Origin: Leucobacter exalbidus
Lineage (GTDB): Bacteria > Actinomycetota > Actinomycetes > Actinomycetales > Microbacteriaceae
NCBI RefSeq assembly: GCF_017834145.1
Contig: NZ_JAFIDA010000001.1
Span: forward strand, 186,001-250,000
Direction of reading: 5' to 3'
DNA: 64,000 nt
Position 1 is the first letter of the stretch. Every line of letters starts with the position of its first letter. The translations under genes were made by a program, and so were the position numbers. Below the pieces are notes generated by a model. The model was not told where the DNA came from. It was given only the letters and a program-made list of their open reading frames with translations, and made no database searches. Below, piece by piece: positions 58,039 through 64,000 of this stretch.

Positions 58039-58376
58039 TTTCCGTCTTGTCTCAAATGCAGGGTGCTGGCGTAAAATCCGCCGCACCTCAAAATCACGTT
58101 GCTGCTGCCGAATATAGCGGAATCGCGGGCGTTGGTTTGCTTCGGCTGTTGGCATGGTGCAATTTTGGGCGGCGGGCCGCCCCTTATTTCTGTACCAACT
58201 GCCCGGTGAAATGCCAGGTCGGCCGCGAACTTCCTATGTATTGATCTGGATCATTTGTCGCCAGCCTCACCGTTTTACAGCGCGAGGCGTTGTCGCGGGA
58301 GTCGTGATGGGGTCGCTGCAGGGCCATCGCGGGGGCGTCGCGGCTGAAAATTGCTGACCACCGGTAGGATTGAGGC
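58039..58376. other. 338-bp gap between livH and ftsY
   Basis: No gene or RNA is recognisable. The only clear element is the TAGGAT box before ftsY. The livH promoter must lie on the minus strand near 58040-58120, but I see no clear -35/-10 pair. No 4.5S RNA-like hairpin is found here although the flanking genes encode SRP components. Confidence 0.5.
58365..58370 (+). promoter_or_regulatory. Candidate -10 box for a leaderless ftsY message
   Basis: TAGGAT, 6 nt (TGAGGC), then the ATG at 58377. Confidence 0.5.
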
Positions 58377-59252
58377 ATGGCAGAGCGATCCTGGTCTTTC
58401 TCGAAGGCTTTTAAGAACATTTTTAGTGGCCCCGAGCAGATCACCGATGACACGTGGGACGATCTTGAGACCGCGCTCATCACGGCAGACTTCGGCCCCG
58501 ACGTCACCGATTCGATCCTTGATCAGTTGCGCGCAGACGTCGAACGTCACCGCGTCACTGAGGTGAAAGAGATGCGGCGCATGCTGCGCGACGCGATCGA
58601 AGAGCGGCTCGCGGCATACGATCCGACACTCACGCTGTCTGATCGCCCCGCGGTCGTACTCGTGGTCGGTGTGAACGGTGTGGGCAAGACCACCACGATC
58701 GGCAAGTTCGCGAACTACCTCACCGCCTTCGATAAGAAGATCATCGTCGGTGCGGCAGACACGTTCCGTGCGGCCGCCGTCGAGCAGCTCGCCACGTGGG
58801 CCGATCGCGCAGGCGTCGACATTGTGCGCCCGCAGCAGCACGGCCAAGATCCCGCTTCGGTTGCGTTCCAGACCGTCGAGCGCGCGATCGAGGGCGGTTA
58901 TGACGTCGCCATTATTGACACGGCCGGCCGATTGCAGACCAAGGGCGGCCTGATGGATGAGCTTGGCAAGGTGCGCCGCGTCGTTGAGAAGCTGGCCCCC
59001 GTCGCCGAGGTGCTGCTGGTGCTTGACGCGACGACCGGCCAGAATGGGCTCGCGCAGGCCGAAGCCTTCATCGAGCACGCTGGCGTGACCGGCTTGGTGC
59101 TCACCAAGCTCGACGGCTCAGCCAAGGGCGGGTTTGTGCTCTCGGTGCAGCAGAAGACGGGCCTGGCGATTAAGCTCGTGGGCCAGGGTGAGGGCATCGG
59201 TGATCTCACCGGCTTCACGCCGCACGTCTTCGCGCAGCAGCTCGTCGGCTAA
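58377..59252 (+). CDS. ftsY: Signal recognition particle receptor FtsY
   Basis: A 291-residue FtsY. It receives ribosome-SRP complexes at the membrane for co-translational insertion. It consists of the NG domain only: N domain helices (DDLETALITADFGPDVTDSI), GTPase P-loop GVNGVGKTTTIGKF (Lys about 104), DTFRAAAVEQL, DTAGRLQTKGGLMDEL and the TKLDGSAKGG specificity motif. The acidic A domain of E. coli FtsY is absent; the N-terminal MAERSWSFSKAFKNIFSG, with spaced aromatic residues, may be the membrane-binding helix. A canonical terminator follows. Confidence 0.93.
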   Translation: MAERSWSFSKAFKNIFSGPEQITDDTWDDLETALITADFGPDVTDSILDQLRADVERHRVTEVKEMRRMLRDAIEERLAAYDPTLTLSDRPAVVLVVGVNGVGKTTTIGKFANYLTAFDKKIIVGAADTFRAAAVEQLATWADRAGVDIVRPQQHGQDPASVAFQTVERAIEGGYDVAIIDTAGRLQTKGGLMDELGKVRRVVEKLAPVAEVLLVLDATTGQNGLAQAEAFIEHAGVTGLVLTKLDGSAKGGFVLSVQQKTGLAIKLVGQGEGIGDLTGFTPHVFAQQLVG

Positions 59253-59298
59253 TTTCGCCAGCTTCACGCAGCATTCGCTGGCTACATGCCGCACCCGC

Positions 59299-59336
59299 CG
59301 CTGAGTGACCCACCCCTACGGGCGGGTCACTCAGCG
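59299..59336 (+). terminator. Intrinsic terminator after ftsY
   Basis: CGCTGAGTGACCC (59299-59311) pairs with GGGTCACTCAGCG (59324-59336), with a loop containing CTAC. It is followed by TATTTTTCT, the best T tract in the window. Confidence 0.9.
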
Positions 59337-59464
59337 TATTTTTCTCCCACGTGTGGCTTTTCGCTGGTAATATAGGGAAGTGAGGCCTGACGGCCACCCT
59401 TTTCGCTTCGGCCGCCAGGCCGTAAGCGCTGCCATCGGGGCGGCGCATGCGAGAAAGGGTGAAC

Positions 59465-60319
59465 ATGCAGAACCTGACCGTATTGGGCACGGGCGTCTTA
59501 GGCTCCCAGATCATTTTTCAAGCGGCCTACTCGGACAAACAGGTCGTCGCGTACGATCTCAACGATGAGATCCTCGGCAATCTGCCGGCGCGATGGGAAT
59601 ACCTGAAGCCGCGATACCTCGCCGAGGTGCCGGGCGCGACGCCCGAGAAGCTGGCGGCCGCGGTGGGGCGTATTCGTGCCTCATCAGATCTTGCAGACGC
59701 GCTCGTCGATGCCGACATCGTGATTGAAGCGGTGCCCGAGCGTCTCGATATTAAACAGAGCACGTGGGAACAGGTGGGCAAGCTTGCCCCCGAGAAAACG
59801 AACTTCTGCACCAACTCATCCACGCTGCTGCCCAGCGACATCGCCCCGTTCACGGGCCGCCCCGAGAAGTTTCTCGCCCTGCACTTTGCCAACGAGGTGT
59901 GGTCAAAGAACACCGGTGAGGTGATGGGGCACCCGGGCACCGACCCGGCCGTGTTTGAAGCGGTGGCGCAGTTCGCTGCCGAGATAGGCATGGTGCCGAT
60001 CAGAATCCATAAAGAGCAGCCGGGCTACGTACTGAACTCGCTGCTCGTGCCGTTTCTAAACGCGAGCGCGAAGCTGGTCGTCAACAAGGTCGCTTCGTTT
60101 GAAGACATTGACAAGACCTGGCGCATCGCGACCGGTGCCCCGGTGGGCCCCTTCCAGATCTACGACATCGTCGGCATGATGACCCCGTACAACCTCGGCA
60201 AAGACAGCGACGACGCTGATATGCGCGAGTTCGCTGAATTCGTGAAGCGCGAGTACATCGATAAGGGCTGGCTCGGCAAGGGGGCCGGGCGCGGCTTCTA
60301 CGACTACGGCGGCCAATAG
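59465..60319 (+). CDS. 3-hydroxyacyl-CoA dehydrogenase family protein
   Basis: A 284-residue NAD-dependent dehydrogenase of the 3-hydroxybutyryl-CoA dehydrogenase type. NAD loop GTGVLGSQIIFQAA, acidic residue in VVAYDLN, then ADIVIEAVPERLDIK, the catalytic His in FLALHFANEVW, and DIDKTWRIATGAPVGPFQIY in the C-terminal domain, which ends GAGRGFYDYGGQ. Conserved Ser and His-Glu partner look present. GAAAGGGTG precedes the ATG at 59465. Its position between ftsY and ffh is unusual, and no other beta-oxidation gene is adjacent. Confidence 0.85.
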   Translation: MQNLTVLGTGVLGSQIIFQAAYSDKQVVAYDLNDEILGNLPARWEYLKPRYLAEVPGATPEKLAAAVGRIRASSDLADALVDADIVIEAVPERLDIKQSTWEQVGKLAPEKTNFCTNSSTLLPSDIAPFTGRPEKFLALHFANEVWSKNTGEVMGHPGTDPAVFEAVAQFAAEIGMVPIRIHKEQPGYVLNSLLVPFLNASAKLVVNKVASFEDIDKTWRIATGAPVGPFQIYDIVGMMTPYNLGKDSDDADMREFAEFVKREYIDKGWLGKGAGRGFYDYGGQ

Positions 60320-60390
60320 CGGTGATTCGCTGCCCGCGGGTGTGCCGGTGCAATATCGGTGCACCCGCGCAGGGTAGAATCTAAGACACT

Positions 60391-61959
60391 ATGGCTACTT
60401 TCGGAAACCTCTCTGCGCGGCTCACCGACACCTTCAAGAACCTGCGGGCGAAGGGCAAGCTGTCGGCGTCTGACATTGACAGCACGGTGCGTGAGATTCG
60501 TCGCGCCCTACTCGAAGCCGACGTTGCGCTTGACGTGGTGAAGGACTTCACCGGCAAGGTGCGCGATCGCGCCCTCGGCGACGAGGTCAGCGAGGCACTC
60601 AACCCGGCTCAGCAGGTCGTGCAGATCGTCAACGAGGAGCTCGTCAGCATCCTCGGTGGCGAGCAGCGCCGCCTCGAGTTCGCGAAGAACCCGCCCACGA
60701 TCATCATGCTCGCCGGCCTGCAGGGCGCTGGTAAGACCACGCTCGCGGGCAAGCTCGCCAAGTGGCTCAAGGGCCAGGGGCACACCCCGCTGCTCGTCGC
60801 GTGTGACCTTCAGCGCCCCAACGCCGTCACGCAGCTCAGCGTGGTGGCCGAGCAGGCGGGCGTCGCAGTGTTCGCGCCCGAGCCCGGCAACGGTGTGGGC
60901 GACCCCGTCAAGGTCGCCAAGAACGGTGTGGCTGAGGCGAAGGCGAAGCACCACGACTTCGTGATCGTCGATACCGCCGGTCGTTTGGGCGTTGACGCCG
61001 AGATGATGAAGCAGGCGGCAGACATTCGCAAGGCCGTCAACCCCGACGAAGTGCTCTTCGTGATTGACGCGATGATCGGTCAAGACGCGGTCGCCACGGC
61101 GAAGGCGTTCCAAGAGGGCGTCGACTTCACCGGCGTGGTGCTCACCAAGCTTGACGGTGACGCACGCGGTGGTGCTGCGCTGTCGATTCGCAGCGTCACG
61201 GGCAGGCCGATTCTGTTCGCCTCAACCGGTGAGGGCCTGGGCGATTTCGAGCCCTTCCACCCCGACCGTATGGCCAGCCGCATCCTTGACCTGGGCGATA
61301 TTCTCACGCTCATCGAGCAGGCGCAGGGCGCCTTCGATGAGGATGAGGCGCGCAAGGTTGCCGAGAAGATCGCGAAGGATGCGTTCACGCTCGACGACTT
61401 CCTCGGCCAGATGCAGCAGATGCGCAAGGCCGGCTCCATCAAGAAGATGATGGGCATGCTGCCGGGCATGGGCAAGATGAAGGAGCAGCTCGACAACTTT
61501 GACGAGCGCGAGATCGTGCACACCGAGGCCATCATCCAGTCGATGACTAAGGCCGAGCGCGAGAACCCCAAGATGCTCAACGGCTCACGTCGTCTGCGCA
61601 TCGCCAAGGGTTCGGGCATGACCGTCACCGACGTTAACCAGCTCGTGCAGCGCTTCGAGCAGGCCGCCAAGATGATGAAGACCGTTGCGCGCGGCGGCAT
61701 GCCGCAGATCCCCGGTATGGGGCCGATGCCCGGCATGGGCAGCCACGGCGGCAAGAAGAAGCAGCAGACCAAGGGCAAGGGTTCGAAGAAGTCGGGCAAC
61801 CCGGCCAAGCGCGCCCAAGAACTCTCGGGCGTCGAAGCCGCGAAGGCCGCAGCCCCCGCGGGCTTGGGCTTCGGACTCGGCGGTGGGGGAGCAACAGCTG
61901 CCCCGAGCGAAGAAGAGATGGCCAAACTGCAGCAGATGCTGGGTAAGGGCCTGCGCTAA
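60391..61959 (+). CDS. ffh: Signal recognition particle protein Ffh
   Basis: A 522-residue Ffh. It binds 4.5S RNA and hydrophobic signal sequences and docks with FtsY. N domain: RLTDTFKNLRAKGKLSASDI. G domain: GLQGAGKTTLAGKLAKWLK (Lys about 115), DLQRPNAVTQL, DTAGRLGVDAEMMKQ and TKLDGDARGGAALS. The M domain begins at about residue 300 and carries the Met-rich MQQMRKAGSIKKMMGMLPGM and the RNA-binding SRRLRIAKGSG. The C-terminal tail (GPMPGMGSHGGKKKQQTKGK) is Gly/Lys-rich and longer than usual. A terminator follows. Confidence 0.94.
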   Translation: MATFGNLSARLTDTFKNLRAKGKLSASDIDSTVREIRRALLEADVALDVVKDFTGKVRDRALGDEVSEALNPAQQVVQIVNEELVSILGGEQRRLEFAKNPPTIIMLAGLQGAGKTTLAGKLAKWLKGQGHTPLLVACDLQRPNAVTQLSVVAEQAGVAVFAPEPGNGVGDPVKVAKNGVAEAKAKHHDFVIVDTAGRLGVDAEMMKQAADIRKAVNPDEVLFVIDAMIGQDAVATAKAFQEGVDFTGVVLTKLDGDARGGAALSIRSVTGRPILFASTGEGLGDFEPFHPDRMASRILDLGDILTLIEQAQGAFDEDEARKVAEKIAKDAFTLDDFLGQMQQMRKAGSIKKMMGMLPGMGKMKEQLDNFDEREIVHTEAIIQSMTKAERENPKMLNGSRRLRIAKGSGMTVTDVNQLVQRFEQAAKMMKTVARGGMPQIPGMGPMPGMGSHGGKKKQQTKGKGSKKSGNPAKRAQELSGVEAAKAAAPAGLGFGLGGGGATAAPSEEEMAKLQQMLGKGLR

Positions 61960-62000
61960 CCGCATCCGCACCACCCGCACTGCCGCAACATCGCACGCAC

Positions 62001-62037
62001 CAGCACAGCCCGCGCATTCATGCCGCGGGCTGTGCTG
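62001..62037 (+). terminator. Terminator after ffh
   Basis: CAGCACAGCCCGCG (62001-62014) and its perfect complement (62024-62037) around a 9-nt loop, followed by TAT. Confidence 0.75.
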
Positions 62038-62057
62038 TATCAGTCAAGGAGGACCTC

Positions 62058-63338
62058 ATGCACCGTAGCGCCGAATACCTGATTGGCACCGCGATCGCCG
62101 CGCGCGATATCTGGACCGATGTGCCGCTGGATTGGAACGATCCCGGCGGCGAAACGATTCGCGTATTTGCTCGCGAACTGGTCGCGGCCGAAAAGCGCCA
62201 CGAAGAACTGCCGCTGCTCGTGCATCTGCAGGGTGGCCCGGGCGGCAAGGGCCCACGTCCCCTCGCACGCGGCGCCTGGCTGGATACGGCGCTGAAGCGC
62301 TTTCGCGTGGTGATCCCCGATCAGCGCGGCACCGGCCGCTCGACCCCGCTGTCGGGCCGCGACTTTGCCGAGATGGCCGCCGAAGAGGGCGCGCGCCGGC
62401 TGTCGCTGCACCGCGCCGACTCGATCGTGCGCGACTTCGAGGCGATCAGGCACACGCACTACGCCGGCCGCCCGTGGTGGAGCATTGGGCAAAGCTACGG
62501 CGGCTTCCTCACGCTGCACTACCTGTCGGTCGCTCCCGAGGCGATCGTGGCTTCGGCGGTGACGGGCGGGCTGGCGTCGATTGATCCGGATCCCGACGAG
62601 GTATACCGCCGCACGTTTCCGCGCGTCAGCGAGAAGAACCGCGTCTTTGCGCAGCGGTTCGGGCACCTCACGGAGCGCATCGGCCGCGTCGCCGATGTGC
62701 TCGCGGCGGGGGAGACATATCTGCCCGACGGTGACCTGCTGACCGTGCGCCGGCTGCAGACCCTCGGCCTCGACTTTGGGATGGGCCCGGGCTACGACCG
62801 GGTGCACTGGATGTTTGACGAGGCCTTTGCCGATGCGGGCGAGACGCGGCTCAGCGACACCTTTATCGCCACGGTCGGGCAGGCGACGGCATACGCGACG
62901 AACCCGCTGTTCATGGCCCTGCAAGAAAGCATTTATGGGCCAGGGCCTTCTGCCTGGGCGGCCCAGCGTGCCCGCGACGCGCGCCCCGAATTCGCCGAGA
63001 GTCGCAGGCCACTGCAGTTCACCGGCGAGATGGCGTTCCCCTGGATGTTCGAAGAGATTCGCGCGCTGCGCGGGTTTCGTGACGCCGTTGAACTGCTCGC
63101 TTCGCGCGAGTGGCCGATCGCGCTCTACGATCACGCGCGCCTCGCAGCAAATGAGGTGCCTGTTGAAGCGGCGGTCTACTTCGCCGATATGTACGTCGAT
63201 GCCGAGCTCTCGCTCGACACCGCGCGCCGCGTCGGCGGGGTGAATACGTGGGTGACGAACGAGTATGAACACGACGGTGTGCACCACGATGGCGTTGCTG
63301 AGCGACTGTTTGTGGCCCTTGAGCGACGTGTTGGCTGA
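62058..63338 (+). CDS. Proline iminopeptidase-like alpha/beta hydrolase
   Basis: A 426-residue S33-family peptidase. It cleaves N-terminal proline or other residues from peptides. Oxyanion and core: LVHLQGGPGGKGPRPLARGA, VIPDQRGTGRSTPL, the Ser elbow in SIGQSYGGFLTLHYL (Ser about 146), then a large cap domain. The acid is in VYFADMYVDAELS and the catalytic His in NEYEHDGVHHDG near the end. The length and the HHD ending match the long prolyl aminopeptidase branch of actinobacteria. It lies between ffh and rpsP, which are usually closer. AAGGAGG precedes the ATG at 62058. Confidence 0.83.
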   Translation: MHRSAEYLIGTAIAARDIWTDVPLDWNDPGGETIRVFARELVAAEKRHEELPLLVHLQGGPGGKGPRPLARGAWLDTALKRFRVVIPDQRGTGRSTPLSGRDFAEMAAEEGARRLSLHRADSIVRDFEAIRHTHYAGRPWWSIGQSYGGFLTLHYLSVAPEAIVASAVTGGLASIDPDPDEVYRRTFPRVSEKNRVFAQRFGHLTERIGRVADVLAAGETYLPDGDLLTVRRLQTLGLDFGMGPGYDRVHWMFDEAFADAGETRLSDTFIATVGQATAYATNPLFMALQESIYGPGPSAWAAQRARDARPEFAESRRPLQFTGEMAFPWMFEEIRALRGFRDAVELLASREWPIALYDHARLAANEVPVEAAVYFADMYVDAELSLDTARRVGGVNTWVTNEYEHDGVHHDGVAERLFVALERRVG

Positions 63339-63371
63339 GGTTTCCCCGCATAGGTTGCACTAAAACCCCTG

Positions 63372-63394
63372 ATCGCAACAAAAATTGCGATTTT
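63372..63394 (+). terminator. Intrinsic terminator after the peptidase gene
   Basis: ATCGCAA (63372-63378), AAAA-rich loop, TTGCGAT (63385-63391) and TTT. Next come a -35-like TTGACA (63413-63418) and a weak -10 region for rpsP. Confidence 0.75.
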
Positions 63395-63505
63395 GGCTCA
63401 GTTGTGCCAAAATTGACAAGTTCGCGAAATACGCGTCCCTAGGTTTTCACGCCGGCCACACACTGTGTGCGCGAGGCGTCGTGCCATTCAATTCAAGGAG
63501 TCATC

Positions 63506-63922
63506 ATGGCTGTCAAGATTCGCCTCAAGCGCTTCGGTAAGATCCGCGCCCCCTTCTACCGTGTTGTTGTTGCTGACTCGCGCACCAAGCGCGACGGCCG
63601 CGTCATCGAGGAGATCGGTCAGTACCACCCGACCTCACACCCCTCGTTCATCGAGATCGATTCAGATCGCGCTCAGTACTGGCTCAGCGTTGGCGCACAG
63701 CCGACCGAGCAGGTTGCTGCTCTGCTGAAGCTCACGGGCGACTGGGCTAAGCACACCGGTGTTGGTAGCACCGAGTCGAAGGTTCTCGCTCCCGAGGCCA
63801 AGCCTGCATTCGTTGCTGACGCATCGAAGAAGGCTGTTCTGCGCCCCAAGGCTGAGAAGCCTGCTGAGGCTCCCGCAGAGGCGCCCGCTGAAGAAGCAGC
63901 TGCAGAGACCACCGAGGCCTAA
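63506..63922 (+). CDS. rpsP: 30S ribosomal protein S16
   Basis: A 138-residue S16, longer than usual (80-90) because of a C-terminal tail typical of actinobacteria. The core is [20 protein letters not shown], then [20 protein letters not shown]. The tail after residue 110 ([21 protein letters not shown]) is Ala/Glu/Pro-rich with short repeats. AAGGAG stands 5 nt before the ATG. It opens the rpsP-KH-rimM-trmD operon, of which only the next gene's start lies in the window. Confidence 0.95.
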   Translation: MAVKIRLKRFGKIRAPFYRVVVADSRTKRDGRVIEEIGQYHPTSHPSFIEIDSDRAQYWLSVGAQPTEQVAALLKLTGDWAKHTGVGSTESKVLAPEAKPAFVADASKKAVLRPKAEKPAEAPAEAPAEEAAAETTEA

Positions 63923-63927
63923 GACCC

Positions 63928-64000
63928 TTGGCTGAACAGGCGCTAGCTGAAGCGCTCGATCACCTGGTGCGCGGAATCTCTGCGCACCCCGATCAGGTGC
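63928..64000 (+). CDS. KH-domain RNA-binding protein (5' end only)
   Basis: The first 24 codons (AEQALAEALDHLVRGISAHP and on) match the beginning of the KhpA/YlqC family that always follows rpsP in actinobacteria. KhpA binds RNA and helps control cell division and translation. The start is TTG at 63928, 5 nt after the rpsP stop; no ribosome site is present, so it may be coupled to rpsP. The rest of the gene is outside the window. Confidence 0.8.
   Translation, partial: MAEQALAEALDHLVRGISAHPDQV

Noticed and set aside
58039-58376. Possible 4.5S (SRP) RNA gene near ftsY and ffh
   Set aside because: No long GC-rich hairpin with the conserved tetraloop is visible in this gap or in 59253-59464.
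62040-63287. 415-codon minus-strand frame opposite the peptidase gene
   Set aside because: Antisense shadow typical of GC-rich genes; the plus strand has a complete catalytic triad and a ribosome site.
1-64000. CRISPR arrays, tRNA and rRNA genes, prophage or integrase genes
   Set aside because: I looked in the intergenic regions for repeats with spacers, for cloverleaf-type sequences and for phage or recombinase motifs in the translations, and found none.

Overview
The window is GC-rich, densely coded DNA from an actinobacterium. The gene families point to Microbacteriaceae, and a Leucobacter-like member is my best guess; no rRNA or tRNA is present to settle it. Supporting signs are the cysteine-free L32, the GAF-LuxR regulator resembling corynebacterial RamA, the PucR-type regulator beside gabTD, NarL-type two-component genes, and many candidate leaderless starts in which a TANNNT box sits 6-7 nt before the start codon.

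Layout. 1-3.6 kb: GABA catabolism (PucR-type regulator, gabT, gabD). 3.6-5.3 kb: a HipBA toxin-antitoxin pair. 5.5-8.3 kb: a large single-pass surface protein with an LRV-like N-terminus and a propeller-like outer domain. 8.4-18.5 kb: a housekeeping run rsmD / recG - [ABC transporter plus two-component system] - coaD - yceD - rpmF - rnc - mutM. 18.6-24.2 kb: ankyrin protein plus membrane protein, a gene-poor stretch, a TPC-type heavy-metal P-type ATPase and an Old Yellow Enzyme. 24.2-31.6 kb: a C2/C3 acid utilisation block (RamA-like regulator, acyl-CoA synthetase, DUF485 plus ActP-type symporter, isocitrate lyase). 31.9-48.1 kb: accessory genes, including an Ntn-type C-N hydrolase, two MarR regulators, a DUF305/DUF3105 pair, aquaporin, FUSC protein, esterase, acyl-CoA ligase, an AbiE toxin-antitoxin pair and an exported VOC protein. 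48.3-64 kb: the housekeeping run resumes with smc, ftsY, ffh, rpsP and a KH-domain gene, interrupted by a branched-chain amino acid ABC transporter (livK plus livHMGF), a 3-hydroxyacyl-CoA dehydrogenase-like gene and a peptidase.

How it fits together. The usual actinobacterial chain recG-rsmD-coaD-yceD-rpmF-rnc-mutM-smc-ftsY-ffh-rpsP is complete here but has been opened at several joints, most strikingly by about 29.7 kb between mutM and smc. The acetate/propionate block looks like one regulon: short AC4-type motifs like those described for RamA lie before the synthetase, the symporter pair and aceA. The two toxin-antitoxin loci, the MarR/OhrR divergent unit and the metal ATPase carry recognisable inverted-repeat operators, so much of the accessory DNA appears to be locally regulated. 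All calls come from reading the sequence; no database search was run.
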